From: an uncultured Alphaproteobacteria bacterium
GTDB taxonomy: Bacteria > Pseudomonadota > Alphaproteobacteria > GCA-2731375
Assembly (NCBI GenBank): GCA_951812805.1
Contig: CATOSZ010000005.1
Coordinates: 496,001 to 560,000 of the forward strand
DNA: 64,000 nt
Direction: 5' to 3'
Position 1 is the first letter of the stretch. Each line of letters opens with the position of its first letter. Position numbers and translations under genes: made by a program. Below the pieces are notes generated by a model. The model had not been told where the DNA came from and searched no databases. It saw nothing but the letters and a program-made list of their open reading frames with translations. Shown in pieces: positions 29,834-39,441 of the stretch.

Positions 29834-31030
29834 CTAGGCCCGTCCCGAGGGCGGCGAAATCATCGCGCCGGCGATGCGGCGCGACTCCCGATCGACCACC
29901 AACACGTCATCGAGCCCGTTGATCGCGATACGCGGCATGGCCGAAAGCGTCGCTTCGACCGTGGCGATGATATCGGTGAAGCCGATGCGACGCTCCAGGA
30001 ACGCGGCCACGGCGACCTCGTTCGCGCCGTTCAGAATGATCGGCGCGGCACCGCCGGCCTCCATGGCTTCGCGTGCCAGGCGCAAGGCGGGAAACCGGAC
30101 CTCGTCCGGGGACTGGAATGTCAAGGTGCCGATCCGGGCGAGATCGAGACGGGCCGACGGCGTGGCGATACGATCGGGCCAGGCCAGCGTATAGGCGATC
30201 GGCGTGCGCATGTCCGGCTCACCCAGTTGCGCCAGCACCGAGCCGTCGACATAGCCGACCATCGAGTGGATCACCGACTGCGGGTGCATCAGCACTTCGA
30301 TCTGGTGCGGCGCCACCGGGAAGAGGTGATGGGCCTCGATCATCTCGAGGCCCTTGTTCATCATGGTCGCACTGTCGACCGAGATCTTGGCGCCCATGTC
30401 CCAGTTGGGATGCGCGACCGCCTGCTCGGGCGTGACCTGGGACAGCTCGGCGACATCGGTATTCAAAAACGGGCCGCCCGACGCGGTCAGGACGATGCGT
30501 TCCACGCGTTCGAGACGCTCGAAGTCGAAGACCTGAAAGATCGCGTTGTGCTCCGAGTCGACCGGCAACAGGGTCGCCTCGCTGTCCCGGACCTCGTCCA
30601 GCATCAGCTCGCCTGCGCAGACCAGGCATTCCTTGTTGGCGAGCGCGACGACGGCGCCCCGGCGCACCGCGGCGAGCGTCGGCGCCAGGCCGGCCGCGCC
30701 AACGATGCCGGCCATCACCCATTCCGAGGGCCGTGTCGCCGCTTCGACCAAGGCGCTGGTCCCGGCGGCGACCTCGGTGCCGCTGCCCCAAAGGCTGTCC
30801 TTCAGGTCCTTGTAGAGGCTTTCATCGCCGACGACGGCGAGCTTCGCCTCGACATTGCGGGCCTGCTCCGCCAACGCGTCCACGCTGCGAAACGCCGTCA
30901 AGACCTCGACGTCGTAGGCCTCGGGATCGCGGGCCACGAGATCGAGGGTACTGCACCCGATCGATCCGGTCGCCCCGAGAATGGACAGGCGGCGTGGCGC
31001 CCCCTCCGCGCCGCCAAACGAGAGGCTCAT
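29834..31030 (-). CDS. dxr: 1-deoxy-D-xylulose 5-phosphate reductoisomerase
   Basis: Dxr (398 aa) converts DXP to 2-C-methyl-D-erythritol 4-phosphate with NADPH, the first committed step of the MEP isoprenoid pathway. The nucleotide motif SILGATGSIGCSTLDL is at about residues 16-31. ANKECLVCAGEL, LPVDSEHNAIFQ (metal-binding acidic residues) and the catalytic region NWDMGAKISVDSATMMNKGLE are all present. The frame is open farther upstream, but ATG 31030 overlaps the cdsA stop and gives [19 protein letters not shown]. Downstream uppS/cdsA products use the isoprenoid and lipid precursors of the same cluster. Confidence 0.96.
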   Translation of the reverse strand: MSLSFGGAEGAPRRLSILGATGSIGCSTLDLVARDPEAYDVEVLTAFRSVDALAEQARNVEAKLAVVGDESLYKDLKDSLWGSGTEVAAGTSALVEAATRPSEWVMAGIVGAAGLAPTLAAVRRGAVVALANKECLVCAGELMLDEVRDSEATLLPVDSEHNAIFQVFDFERLERVERIVLTASGGPFLNTDVAELSQVTPEQAVAHPNWDMGAKISVDSATMMNKGLEMIEAHHLFPVAPHQIEVLMHPQSVIHSMVGYVDGSVLAQLGEPDMRTPIAYTLAWPDRIATPSARLDLARIGTLTFQSPDEVRFPALRLAREAMEAGGAAPIILNGANEVAVAAFLERRIGFTDIIATVEATLSAMPRIAINGLDDVLVVDRESRRIAGAMISPPSGRA

Positions 31031-31872
31031 GTCAGCCCTCCTCCCCCAATCAAAACGAATGCCGCCACCATCGGCGCGACGAACAGCAGACCGTCCACCC
31101 GGTCCCATATGCCCCCATGGCCCGGGATGAGGTGGCCGCTGTCCTTGACATTGAAATGGCGCTTCACGGCACTTTCCGCTAGGTCTCCCGCTTGCGCTAC
31201 TACCGCGAGCACGATACCGAGCGCGCACAACACAGACGCCGCGGCTACCATGAGCCAAGGTGAAAGCGCGAGTCCCGCCAGCGCCGCGCCAACGATCCCG
31301 CCGCCGAGCCCCGCCCAGGTCTTCTTCGGACTGATACGCGGTGCCAGCTTCGGCCCACCGATCGAGCGCCCGGCGAAATAGGCCAGGCTGTCACAGGCCC
31401 AAACCGCGAGCATGACCCAGAGAACAAGCAGCAGGCCGTCGCCCGGCAGCTGCCGGAGGTAGACGAGAGCCAGGCAGGGCAGCCCGATCCAGAACGCGCC
31501 CAACGCCCCCCAGCGCGCTGCTGCACCCAGCAGATGCCAGCTCAGCGCACCGAGAAGCACGCCCGCCAGCACCACCAGGAGAGCCCAGCCCGGCATCCCC
31601 AATGGCACCAGGACCGTGGCCGCCACAGGCGCCCAGGCCAACGAGATCATTGCCGTCGTTCCCGTAACCCGCCCGGTCATCGTGCCCCATTCACGTGCCA
31701 TCAAGGCGGCGCCCAAGGCCACGAAGGCGGCAAAGAACCAGCCCCCCGCCCAGATCAGCGCCAGGGCCACGGGCGCGAGGACGAGCGCCGCCAGCACCCG
31801 CGTGCGCAGCGACGAGCCCGCGGGCGCGGCCCTAGGTGGCGCCGTATCGCCGTTCACGGCGATGGAACTCAT
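31027..31872 (-). CDS. cdsA: Phosphatidate cytidylyltransferase
   Basis: CdsA (281 aa) makes CDP-diacylglycerol from phosphatidic acid and CTP at the inner membrane. At least seven hydrophobic helices are visible. The CDS signature is intact near the C-terminus: [20 protein letters not shown] continuing to [13 protein letters not shown] 31872 lies inside the end of uppS (41-bp overlap), which is somewhat long but gives the best N-terminus. The stop overlaps dxr by four bases. Confidence 0.94.
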   Translation of the reverse strand: MSSIAVNGDTAPPRAAPAGSSLRTRVLAALVLAPVALALIWAGGWFFAAFVALGAALMAREWGTMTGRVTGTTAMISLAWAPVAATVLVPLGMPGWALLVVLAGVLLGALSWHLLGAAARWGALGAFWIGLPCLALVYLRQLPGDGLLLVLWVMLAVWACDSLAYFAGRSIGGPKLAPRISPKKTWAGLGGGIVGAALAGLALSPWLMVAAASVLCALGIVLAVVAQAGDLAESAVKRHFNVKDSGHLIPGHGGIWDRVDGLLFVAPMVAAFVLIGGGGLT

Positions 31873-32560
31873 GTATGGCCTCGCGAAGACTGTCCTTGGT
31901 GAAATCCGGCCAGAGCGTGTCCATGAAGACCAACTCTGCATAAGCCGCCTGCCACAGCAGGAAGTTGGAAAGCCGTTGTTCACCGCTGGTGCGAATGACG
32001 AGATCGGGGTCCGGCACGCCCGTCGTGTGCAGTTGGCGGGCAAAGACATCCTCGTCGATGTCTTCCGACGCCAGACGCCCGGCGCGTACCTCTTCGGCGA
32101 GCGCCCTGGTGGCCCGGAGAATTTCGGCGTGCGCGCCGTAGTTGAGGGCGATCACCAGCGTCAGCCCGCCGTTGCCCCGAGTGGTGTCCTCGGCCTCCTC
32201 GATGAGATCTACGATATCCTTTGCCAGCCGGTCCCGATCGCCGATAAATCGGATCCGCACGTCGTTCTGATGTAACCGCGCGAGCTCGCGACGGAGATAG
32301 AGCCGCAACAGCCCCATAAGGTCGCCGACCTCCGCCGGCGGCCGCTTCCAGTTTTCCGACGAAAAGGCATAGAGGGTCAGAAAGTCGATGCCGAGCTCGC
32401 CTGCCGCCTCGACCGTGCGGCGTACGGACTCGGCGCCGCGCTGGTGTCCGGCGATCCGCGGCAAGCCGCGCGCCTTGGCCCAACGCCCATTGCCATCCAT
32501 GATAATGGCGACATGGCGCGGCGGGGTCGACGCTTCGGTCTGCGGGGACGGATTGGCCAT
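31832..32560 (-). CDS. uppS: Isoprenyl transferase (undecaprenyl diphosphate synthase)
   Basis: UppS (242 aa) is a cis-prenyltransferase that extends farnesyl diphosphate to the C55 carrier lipid used in peptidoglycan and polysaccharide synthesis. The first motif [20 protein letters not shown] is at residues 16-35 with the catalytic aspartate in [29 protein letters not shown] and [19 protein letters not shown] are also intact. Four bases separate its start from the frr stop. The frr-uppS-cdsA-dxr-rseP order is widely conserved. Confidence 0.96.
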   Translation of the reverse strand: MANPSPQTEASTPPRHVAIIMDGNGRWAKARGLPRIAGHQRGAESVRRTVEAAGELGIDFLTLYAFSSENWKRPPAEVGDLMGLLRLYLRRELARLHQNDVRIRFIGDRDRLAKDIVDLIEEAEDTTRGNGGLTLVIALNYGAHAEILRATRALAEEVRAGRLASEDIDEDVFARQLHTTGVPDPDLVIRTSGEQRLSNFLLWQAAYAELVFMDTLWPDFTKDSLREAIHEFHRRERRYGAT

Positions 32561-32563
32561 GGC

Positions 32564-33121
32564 TTAGACCTGCATGATCTCCTTTTCCTTCTCCTCGAGA
32601 AGGCTGTCGATGTCGGCGATGATGCCGTCGGTCATGGCCTGGACGTCGTCGCCATAGGCGCGCTGCTCGTCCTGGCTGATGTCGCCGTCCTTTTCCAGGC
32701 GCTTCAGCTTGTCCATGCCGTCGCGCCGAACGTTGCGCACGGCGATGCGCGCCTGCTCCGCATAGCGGCTGGCGACCTTGCTCAGCTCGCCGCGCCGCTC
32801 CTCCGTCAACTCCGGGATCGGCAGGCGGAGGGACTGGCCGTCCATCACCGGGTTGAGTCCGAGGCCGGAATTCCGGATCGCCTTCTCGACGGCGCCGACC
32901 AGGCTGTTGTCCCAGACCTGGATGGTAATCATGCGCGGCTCCGGCACGTTGACCGTGCCGACCTGGTTCAACGGCATCTGCGAGCCGTAGGCCTCGACCA
33001 CGATCGGGTCCATCAGGCTCGCCGAGGCGCGGCCCGTGCGCAGGCCCCCGAACTCTGTGCGCAAGACCTCGAGGGCGCCGTTCATGCGTCGTTTCAGATC
33101 GTCAATATCCGGATCCGCCAT
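32564..33121 (-). CDS. frr: Ribosome recycling factor
   Basis: Frr (185 aa) splits post-termination ribosomes together with EF-G. The sequence is a full-length two-domain RRF: triple-helix bundle segments [20 protein letters not shown] and the C-terminal helix [24 protein letters not shown], with the beta domain in [23 protein letters not shown] between. Length is exactly the family norm. It is 3 bp after pyrH and 4 bp before uppS. Confidence 0.97.
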   Translation of the reverse strand: MADPDIDDLKRRMNGALEVLRTEFGGLRTGRASASLMDPIVVEAYGSQMPLNQVGTVNVPEPRMITIQVWDNSLVGAVEKAIRNSGLGLNPVMDGQSLRLPIPELTEERRGELSKVASRYAEQARIAVRNVRRDGMDKLKRLEKDGDISQDEQRAYGDDVQAMTDGIIADIDSLLEEKEKEIMQV

Positions 33122-33124
33122 GCT

Positions 33125-33895
33125 CTATCCTCCCCCTCCGACGATGGTGAAGCGCCCGCCGCCGGCAACCACGGCCTTGAAGGCGCCGGGCTCGCGAACG
33201 GAAAAAACCAGTATGGGGATGTCGTTCTCCCGCGCCAGCGAAATCGCCGAGGCGTCCATGACCTTCAGGTCGCGCGCCAGCACCTCGTGGAAGGTCAAAC
33301 GCTCGAACCGCTTGGCGTCGGGATCGAGTTTCGGGTCGGCACTGTAGACACCGTCCACCTGCGTGCCCTTCAGCAGCGCGTCGCAGCCCATTTCCGCCGC
33401 GCGTAGCGCCGCCGTCGTGTCCGTGGTGAAAAACGGATTGCCGGTCCCGGCGGCGAAGATCACCACCCGTCCATGCTCCATGTGCCGCATGGCGCGGCGG
33501 CGGATATAGGGCTCGCACACCGTGTCCATCGGGATCGCCGATTGCACGCGCGTGTCGAGGCCGGCCTGTTCCAGGGCGTTCTGTAGCGCCAGCGCGTTGA
33601 TGACGGTCGCCAGCATGCCCATGTAGTCGGCATTCGCCCGCGACATGCCGAGCGTCGCACCGGAAACGCCCCGGAAGATATTGCCGCCGCCGATCACCAG
33701 ACAGACCTGAACGCCCAGCGCCTGCACGTCGCGGACCTCTTCGGCGACCCGGCGGGCCACCTCGTAATCGATCCCGTATTCCGAAGCGCCCATCAAGGCT
33801 TCGCCGGATACCTTCAGCAGGACGCGGCGATAGCGGGGAGTCCCCGATACCGCGTCCGCTGTGGTCTCGGCTGGTGACGGATCGCTACGTGGCAT
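33125..33895 (-). CDS. pyrH: UMP kinase
   Basis: PyrH (256 aa) phosphorylates UMP to UDP, and is the bacterial amino-acid-kinase-fold type. Motifs visible are [71 protein letters not shown] and [14 protein letters not shown]. The 20 residues before the first strand are an unconserved extension. ATG 33895 is chosen because GGGAGG lies seven bases upstream. A longer frame to 33994 has no such site. The 153-bp gap to tsf has no clear hairpin. Confidence 0.95.
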   Translation of the reverse strand: MPRSDPSPAETTADAVSGTPRYRRVLLKVSGEALMGASEYGIDYEVARRVAEEVRDVQALGVQVCLVIGGGNIFRGVSGATLGMSRANADYMGMLATVINALALQNALEQAGLDTRVQSAIPMDTVCEPYIRRRAMRHMEHGRVVIFAAGTGNPFFTTDTTAALRAAEMGCDALLKGTQVDGVYSADPKLDPDAKRFERLTFHEVLARDLKVMDASAISLARENDIPILVFSVREPGAFKAVVAGGGRFTIVGGGG

Positions 33896-34048
33896 GGAGC
33901 CTCCCTTCGGGCCGGAGTTCAGTACGCCTGCCTGTCCTCCCCCGGACGCGTGGAACGGACGTTTCGCCTCTTTCACCGCAGAATCGGGAATCACACCTGA
34001 CGAGACAAAGCTTACACGAAATCGGAAACGCCGCGAAGACGATGCCGC

Positions 34049-34945
34049 CTAGTCTTCCTCCGCTGCCGGCTCGATCCCGTCTCCGAGGACGAAGCGCTCG
34101 AATCCGGCCACCTTGATCTCCGCGCCGATATCCGTCGCCGCTGCCTCCAGCGCCTTGCCGACCGTCAGGTCGCCGTCATGCACCCAGGTCTGCTCCAACA
34201 GGACGGAGTCCTGGTAGAACTTGCGCATCCGGCCGTCGACCATCTTCTGGATGATCTCCTCCGGCCGGCCGCTCTCGCGCGCCTGCTCCGTGAGCACCGC
34301 GCGCTCGCGCTCAACCACATCGGCCGAGAGGGAGGCGACGTCGACCGATTGCGGGGCGGAGGCGGCGACATGCATGGCAACCTGCTTGGCCAGGGCCTCC
34401 AGCGGTTCGGCCGCGCCCTCGCTCTCCAGGCCGACCAGAACGCCGATCCGGCCAAGGCCGGGCTTCACCGCCGAGTGGACGTAGCTGCCGACGACGCCGG
34501 CGCCGACGGCGACGCTCGTCGCCCGGCGGACCTGGAGGTTCTCGCCGATCATGCCGATCAGCCGGGTTACCTCTTCCTCGACGCTATGGCCGGCGCCCGG
34601 ATACGCCGTGCCCTTCAAGGCGTCCGTGTCGCCCTCGCAGCCGTTCACCAGATCGGCGACACCGTCGACGAAGGCCTGGAAATCATCGTTGCGCGCGACG
34701 AAGTCGGTCTCGGAGTTGATCTCGACCATGCCGCCGCGCCCGTTCTCGACGCGGACGGCGATCAGGCCCTCGGCGGCGACCCGGCCCGCCTTCTTCGCCG
34801 CCGCGGCGAGGCCCTTGGCCCGCAGCCAGTCGGTCGCGGCTTCGAGGTCGCCCTCGGTTTCCGCCAGGGCCTTCTTGCAATCCATCATGCCGGCCCCGGT
34901 CTGATCGCGCAGCGCCTTCACTTGCGCCGCCGTGATCTGTGTCAT
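34049..34945 (-). CDS. tsf: Elongation factor Ts
   Basis: EF-Ts (298 aa) is the guanine-nucleotide exchange factor of EF-Tu. The N-terminal UBA-like domain VKALRDQTGAGMMDCKKALAETEGD is at residues 9-33. The core domain contains NSETDFVARNDDFQ and the exchange-region element MHVAASAPQSVD. Length is normal. It is 58 bp downstream of rpsB, with which it forms the conserved rpsB-tsf pair. Confidence 0.97.
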   Translation of the reverse strand: MTQITAAQVKALRDQTGAGMMDCKKALAETEGDLEAATDWLRAKGLAAAAKKAGRVAAEGLIAVRVENGRGGMVEINSETDFVARNDDFQAFVDGVADLVNGCEGDTDALKGTAYPGAGHSVEEEVTRLIGMIGENLQVRRATSVAVGAGVVGSYVHSAVKPGLGRIGVLVGLESEGAAEPLEALAKQVAMHVAASAPQSVDVASLSADVVERERAVLTEQARESGRPEEIIQKMVDGRMRKFYQDSVLLEQTWVHDGDLTVGKALEAAATDIGAEIKVAGFERFVLGDGIEPAAEED

Positions 34946-35003
34946 GTCTCGTCCCCTGATTTCTCTAAGGTCTATGGGAAAATCGAAGCGTCGTCCGCCG
35001 GGC

Positions 35004-35951
35004 TCAGCCCGCCGGCTTCTCCGCCTCCACGGGCGCGGCTTCCGCCGCCGGTGCGGCCTCGGCCACGGCCGGCGCGGCTTCCGGCTCGGCTGGCGCTTCG
35101 GCAGCCGGTGCGGCTTCAGGCTCGGCCGGTGCTTCGACAGCCGGTGCGGCTTCAGGCTCGGCCGGTGCGGCCTCGGCCTCCGCCGGCGCCTCCTCGATCA
35201 TGACCTCTTCCGGCAATTCCGCCGAGGCGCCGATGTCGACGCCGGAGGCGACCTGTTCGTGCTGCAGGCCCGAAATCACCGAGCGGGACACCAGATCGAG
35301 GTAGAGCTCGATCGCACGGCCCGCGTCGTCGTTGCCGGGCACCGGATAGGTCACCATGTCCGGATCGACGTTGGTGTCGACGATGCCGATCGTGGGAATG
35401 CCGAGCTTGCGGGCCTCCTTCACGGCGATCTCTTCCTTGATGATGTCGATCACGAACAGCATGTCCGGCAGGCCGCCCATGTCCTTGATGCCGCCCAGGG
35501 CCCGGTCGAGCTTTTCACGCTCCCGGGTCAGCTGCAGCAGCTCCTTCTTGGTGAAGCCCTGGTTGTCGCCATCCATCTGCTCGTCCAGCTCACGCAGGCG
35601 GCGGATCGAGTTGGAGATCGTCTTCCAGTTGGTCAACATGCCGCCGAGCCAGCGATGGTTGACGTAGTACTGTCCACAGCGGCTCGCCGCGTCCGCGACC
35701 ATGGTCGAGGCCTGGCGCTTGGTGCCGACGAACAGCAGCCGACCGCCGCCGCCGATGGTCTCGCGCACCTGGACCAGTGCCTGGTGCAGCATCGGCACGG
35801 TCTCGCGAAGGTCGAGGATGTGGATGTTGTTGCGGGCACCAAAGATGAAAGGCTTCATCTTCGGGTTCCAGCGGTGCGTTTGGTGGCCGAAGTGCACGCC
35901 GGCCTCGAGCAGCTGGCGCATGGTGAAGTCGGGCAGTTGGGCAACGCTCAT
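35004..35951 (-). CDS. rpsB: 30S ribosomal protein S2 with Ala/Glu/Pro-rich C-terminal extension
   Basis: S2 (315 aa) sits on the back of the 30S subunit. The conserved body covers residues 1-235 ([66 protein letters not shown]). Residues from about 240 to the end are a low-complexity tail built of near repeats of [11 protein letters not shown]. Alphaproteobacterial S2 often carries a variable acidic tail; this one is long, with internal DNA repeats at 35030-35190. ATG 35951 gives [10 protein letters not shown]; the frame upstream to 36050 is leader. Confidence 0.95.
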   Translation of the reverse strand: MSVAQLPDFTMRQLLEAGVHFGHQTHRWNPKMKPFIFGARNNIHILDLRETVPMLHQALVQVRETIGGGGRLLFVGTKRQASTMVADAASRCGQYYVNHRWLGGMLTNWKTISNSIRRLRELDEQMDGDNQGFTKKELLQLTREREKLDRALGGIKDMGGLPDMLFVIDIIKEEIAVKEARKLGIPTIGIVDTNVDPDMVTYPVPGNDDAGRAIELYLDLVSRSVISGLQHEQVASGVDIGASAELPEEVMIEEAPAEAEAAPAEPEAAPAVEAPAEPEAAPAAEAPAEPEAAPAVAEAAPAAEAAPVEAEKPAG

Positions 35952-36077
35952 GTCGTTTCTCCGGTTGTCTCCGCCACGGGGCTGTAATTCGCGCCGTCGC
36001 AACGGGCGAACACCGGAAGGCGGCGGGGGCTGTCTGTCCCGCGCGCGCATACCCCGTGTGAGGTTTCAGATGGCCGC

Positions 36078-36106
36078 GATATAGCCCGGTTCGCGATGTT
36101 TCGCAA
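36078..36106 (-). promoter_or_regulatory. Putative rpsB-tsf promoter
   Basis: On the - strand, TTGCGA (36106-36101) and TATATC (36083-36078) are separated by exactly 17 bases, giving a good sigma-70 type promoter. Transcription would begin near 36071, leaving a 5' leader of about 120 bases before the rpsB ATG, long enough for the autoregulatory leader known in other bacteria. The promoter lies just beyond the tatC end. Confidence 0.6.
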
Positions 36107-36122
36107 GCCGTTCGTGAACGGC
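36107..36122 (-). terminator. Hairpin between tatC and the rpsB promoter
   Basis: GCCGTTC and GAACGGC form a 7-bp inverted repeat with a 2-base centre, 11 bases after the tatC stop and abutting the rpsB -35. No U-tract follows, so termination would be weak or factor-assisted. Confidence 0.35.
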
Positions 36123-36132
36123 GCCGACCGGC

Positions 36133-36969
36133 CTACAGGTTGCGGTCGGCTTCCTCGCGGGCTTGCGCACGTTTCTTCTCGACGATTCTGGTGCCGATGA
36201 TCGAAATCTCGTACAGCACCAGGATCGGCAGGCCGAGGCCGATCTGGCTGATGATGTCGGGCGGCGTGAGGAAAGCGGCAACCATGAAGGTGATAACGAT
36301 GGCGTATTTCCGTTTGGCCGCGAGCCCGGCCGACGTCGCCAGACCGACCCGCGCCATCAGCATCAACAGGACAGGTAACTGGAAGGAAATACCAAACGCG
36401 AGGATCAGCTTCATCACCAACGAGAGATACTCGCCGACTCTGAGTTCTGCCTCGATGGGCAGCATGCCCTCGCCACCGGCGGTCTCAAAACTGAGAAAGA
36501 ACCGCCAAGCGAGCGGGAAGATCAGGTAGTAGACCAGCGACGCACCAAGGGTAAACAGAACCGGCGTGGCCAGCAGGAAGGGTAGAAAAGCACGTTTCTC
36601 ATTACGATAGAGGCCCGGTGCGACGAAAGCCCAGAGCTGGCCGACGATAAGGGGGAAAGAAATGCAGACGGCCGCGAAGAAGGAGACCTTGAGATAGGTG
36701 AAGAACGTTTCGGTCAAGCCCGTGGCGATCAGCCGGCGATTTTCCTGCCCCTCGAAAATGTCGGCCAGAGGCTGCACCAGAAAGCCGTAAATCTCTTCAC
36801 TCACCAGATAACAGGCGCCGAAGGCCACCGTCAGGGCGACGAAGGAATAGAGCAGGCGCTGGCGCAGCTCGACCAGATGCTCCAGCAGCGGCATCCGGTT
36901 GGCTTCGACCTCTTCCGCGCCCTCCGGCGTGCCTGAATGGTCTTCGAGGTCCTTCGGCTCGTCGCTCAC
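36133..36969 (-). CDS. tatC: Sec-independent protein translocase subunit TatC
   Basis: TatC (278 aa) is the core receptor of the twin-arginine translocase, which exports folded proteins across the inner membrane. It has six hydrophobic helices. The N-terminal signature MPLLEHLVELRQRLLYSF at about residues 27-44 includes the conserved glutamate and arginine that recognise twin-arginine signals; FFTYLKVSFFAAVCISFPLIVGQLWAFVAPGLYRNEK follows. The first 25 residues are an acidic extension. Order tatA-tatB-tatC with gaps of 43 and 7 bp. Confidence 0.95.
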   Translation of the reverse strand: MSDEPKDLEDHSGTPEGAEEVEANRMPLLEHLVELRQRLLYSFVALTVAFGACYLVSEEIYGFLVQPLADIFEGQENRRLIATGLTETFFTYLKVSFFAAVCISFPLIVGQLWAFVAPGLYRNEKRAFLPFLLATPVLFTLGASLVYYLIFPLAWRFFLSFETAGGEGMLPIEAELRVGEYLSLVMKLILAFGISFQLPVLLMLMARVGLATSAGLAAKRKYAIVITFMVAAFLTPPDIISQIGLGLPILVLYEISIIGTRIVEKKRAQAREEADRNL

Positions 36970-36976
36970 CGGTCCC

Positions 36977-37468
36977 TCACGTCCCGGTCCGCGCGCTCTC
37001 GGGATCGCTCGGGCCCGGCCGCTCCCCCGCCACTTCCATCTCGGCCGGATCGGCGTCTACGGCCCACTCCCCCCCACCGGGCGGCGTGGAGTCGGCTTCC
37101 GTATCGGGCGCGGGGGGAGAGTGCAGCAGCTCGCTCGCCGGGGGCGCCGTGCGCGGCCTGTCCGCCTCGTCATCGTACGACGCGGCGAACGGCCCCTCGT
37201 GGCCGCCGGTCGGATCGATGCTGTTGTCGAAATCGGTCATGTCGTCGAGATCGCCGCGCGCCAGCTTCTTGGCGTCCTCGCGGATCTCCTCCAGCTCCGA
37301 TTCCCGGATCATGTCGTCCATGGAATTCTGGAACTCACGCGCCACGCCCTTCACCTTGCCGACCCACTGGCCGGCGGTGCGCAGCGCACGCGGCAAGTCC
37401 TTCGGCCCGATGACGACCAAGGCCACCATCGCGACGAGCAGCATTTCCATCCAGCCGATATCGAGCAT
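36977..37468 (-). CDS. tatB: Sec-independent protein translocase subunit TatB
   Basis: TatB (163 aa) pairs with TatC to bind twin-arginine signal peptides. One short N-terminal membrane helix (MLDIGWMEMLLVAMVALVVIGPKDLPRAL) carries the Gly-Pro hinge. A charged amphipathic helix follows to about residue 75, then an unstructured Pro/Asp/Glu-rich tail typical of TatB. The MLDIGW start is the alphaproteobacterial TatB hallmark that separates it from TatA. Confidence 0.93.
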   Translation of the reverse strand: MLDIGWMEMLLVAMVALVVIGPKDLPRALRTAGQWVGKVKGVAREFQNSMDDMIRESELEEIREDAKKLARGDLDDMTDFDNSIDPTGGHEGPFAASYDDEADRPRTAPPASELLHSPPAPDTEADSTPPGGGEWAVDADPAEMEVAGERPGPSDPESARTGT

Positions 37469-37511
37469 GGCCCGTCGCTCCGCCCGGCGCGCCGCCCCTC
37501 GGGGCCGCGGC

Positions 37512-37724
37512 TCAGCTCTTCGCCGCTTCGTCCTTCCCGGTCGTCTGGGCGGTGTCGATCGTCTCCTGGCGGGCCTGGGCGACCGTGTCGTCCTCGCGCA
37601 TGCCCTTCTTGAAGCTCTTGATGCCGCGCGCGACGTCGCCCATCAGCTCCGAGATCTTGCCCCGGCCGAACAGCAACACCACCAGCACGAGCACGATGGC
37701 GATCTGCCAAAAACTCGGTGTCAT
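37512..37724 (-). CDS. tatA: Sec-independent protein translocase subunit TatA
   Basis: TatA (70 aa) forms the size-variable conduit of the Tat system. It has the short membrane helix [28 protein letters not shown], with the hinge FGRGK, and the amphipathic helix [11 protein letters not shown], with the conserved FKKG. ATG 37724 is the family start; the open frame upstream to 37901 has no matching sequence. The leader upstream contains a 10-bp inverted repeat (separate entry). It is divergent from the amidotransferase gene. Confidence 0.93.
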   Translation of the reverse strand: MTPSFWQIAIVLVLVVLLFGRGKISELMGDVARGIKSFKKGMREDDTVAQARQETIDTAQTTGKDEAAKS

Positions 37725-37758
37725 CCGCGAAACTCCTGATTCCGTGAGGTTTTCGCCC

Positions 37759-37800
37759 CGTTGCGCCGCACTATGGCAGAAAGCCCTGGACGGCGCAACG
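37759..37800. promoter_or_regulatory. 10-bp inverted repeat in the tatA leader
   Basis: CGTTGCGCCG (37759-37768) and CGGCGCAACG (37791-37800) are perfect inverted arms separated by 22 bases, in the 175-bp gap between divergent tatA and the amidotransferase gene. The near arm is 35 bases before the tatA ATG. It could fold in the tatA mRNA leader or be a two-site operator. Confidence 0.45.
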
Positions 37801-38212
37801 AAACCGCCCGGGACGATTTTGATCTTTGCCGCCGGTGCCCAATAATGACGCTTCGGCCGGCAAGTTCCCCGCCGCCCTGTCATAAGGACGAGAGCCGCCA
37901 TGTGCCGTGCATTGGTCTACCTGGGCGAGCCCGTGCTGCTCGACCACCTGCTCTACCAGCCGGACAGCTCGCTGGTGAAACAGTCCTACATGCCGCGGAT
38001 GCTGCCCATGCTCAACCTCGCGGGCTTCGGAATGATGGCCTGGGATCGCGCCTCGATCAACTCGGAGTTGCCGTACCGCTACAAGACGACGACCCTGCCG
38101 GTCTTCGACAGCAACCTGAAGTTCCTCTCCAACAAGATCGAGGCCAACTGTTTCCTCGGCCATGTCCGCGGCGTCGTGCTCGACAGTGCCGTCACCATCA
38201 ACGAGCACAACG

Positions 38213-38222
38213 TGCATCCCTT
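38213..38222. repeat. Target-site duplication, left copy (TGCATCCCTT)
   Basis: The 10-bp word TGCATCCCTT lies directly left of the IS and again directly right of it at 39432-39441. Ten bases is within the 8-10 bp known for ISAs1-family elements. The flanking bases G and C would extend identity to 12 bp, because they coincide with the first and last base of the IS ends. Confidence 0.9.
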
Positions 38223-39431
38223 CAGGGCAATCGCATTTCAGAATTTGCCGAGGAGTGACAGGAGATAGTCGTTGTTCCAAGCGGCGATTTTGAACTTGGC
38301 GCGCAGCGAGTCTTTTCGTGGATCCTTTCGCATGACATTGAGCGCCATGTGGCGCAGGACGGCGAGATTGTGCGGTCCATTGTCCTTGCGGGTTCTGTCT
38401 TGGTCTTCGTTCATTTGGACATCGAGGCACCAGTGCAGGCGGTTTTCGACCCCCCAGTGCGCCCGGGCAACGGGATTGAAGCGCTCGGCGTCGAGCGGCT
38501 GGCTGAGCAGGTAGTAGGCGGTTTCGCTCGACGTCTTCTCCGCGCACTCGCGGGTCCGGGTGACTTTGGCGACCGCCTTCAGGCCCGGCCAATGATGGCG
38601 CTCTTGCAGCCACTCGACGTGGCTGGAGACGAGAGCGGCACGGGTCTCGATGCGGCCATGATCGCCATCGACCGTGGTGTCGGTGGTGGTCGCTTCGGCT
38701 TTCGGATCGTCGAGGAAGGTTCTCACGTCGTCATGCAGCGTGCCTTGATTGCCCTTCAACGCCAGGGCGTAGTCACCCCCCTGCTCGATAATCTGGCTGG
38801 CGATGGCGCGCTGGCAATTGAGGGCGTCCACGGTCACGATCGTCCCCTCGAGGCTCAATAGTTTCAACAGCTTCGGCACGGCGGTGATCTCGTTGGACTT
38901 GGCGTCGGTGGCGACTTGCCCCAACACCAGCCGCTGATCACAGCCCCAGGCCGAGACCATATGCAGCGCCGACGTGCCGCTCGCCTTGTCGTAGGATCGC
39001 CGCACCACCTTGCCGTCGATCGCAATGACCCCTTGGCAGGTCTCGGAAAAGCGCGCCATGAAGCGCTGGAAGCAGGCGCCGAACGCCTCCGGATCCAGCA
39101 ACCGGAACACCCGGCTGAAGGTGTCGTGGCTCGGCACGCCATGTTCGAGTACGAGAAATTCCCGCAGGAACGCCTCCTTTTCACGCGCGAAGATCGCCAT
39201 GTCGACCGCCGTCTGACCGCCCGAGAGGACCGTGCACAGGGCGATCGTCAAGATCTCCAGCAGATCGTGACGCCCGGCATTGCCAGTCCGCGGATCCTCG
39301 AGACCCTCAAAGCACTCCAGAAAGCCTTCCATCGCAACCTCCACCCGTGAAAAGACCGGGTAGAATCGATTCGCGCCAATACCTCAAGATCAAACACGCA
39401 CGTCAAGGCAATTCCAAATGCGATTCCCCTG
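38223..39431 (-). mobile_element. Complete ISAs1-family insertion sequence, copy 3 (1209 bp)
   Basis: Same length, same ends (CAGGGCAATCG left; CAGGGGAATCG right, other strand) and same encoded transposase as copy 1 at 16838. It has inserted in the amidotransferase gene, and the transposase is read opposite to the host gene. Intact duplicated target and identical sequence point to a recent event. Confidence 0.95.
38238..39332 (-). CDS. ISAs1-family transposase (copy 3, intact)
   Basis: A 364-aa transposase identical in sequence to that of copy 1, with Asp106, Asp169 and Glu296 all present. ATG 39332 has GGAGG five bases upstream; a GTG at 39344 is the alternative. The stop lies inside the left inverted repeat. 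Two identical full-length copies in 64 kb suggest several more in the genome and ongoing transposition. Confidence 0.92.
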   Translation of the reverse strand: MEGFLECFEGLEDPRTGNAGRHDLLEILTIALCTVLSGGQTAVDMAIFAREKEAFLREFLVLEHGVPSHDTFSRVFRLLDPEAFGACFQRFMARFSETCQGVIAIDGKVVRRSYDKASGTSALHMVSAWGCDQRLVLGQVATDAKSNEITAVPKLLKLLSLEGTIVTVDALNCQRAIASQIIEQGGDYALALKGNQGTLHDDVRTFLDDPKAEATTTDTTVDGDHGRIETRAALVSSHVEWLQERHHWPGLKAVAKVTRTRECAEKTSSETAYYLLSQPLDAERFNPVARAHWGVENRLHWCLDVQMNEDQDRTRKDNGPHNLAVLRHMALNVMRKDPRKDSLRAKFKIAAWNNDYLLSLLGKF

Positions 39432-39441
39432 TGCATCCCTT
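39432..39441. repeat. Target-site duplication, right copy (TGCATCCCTT)
   Basis: Second copy of the 10-bp duplication flanking IS copy 3. It is also the point where the amidotransferase reading frame resumes. Confidence 0.9.

Noticed and set aside
35030-35190. Repeats in the rpsB 3' part as a CRISPR or satellite array
   Set aside because: They lie in frame inside rpsB and encode the Ala/Glu/Pro tail. There are no spacers of constant length.
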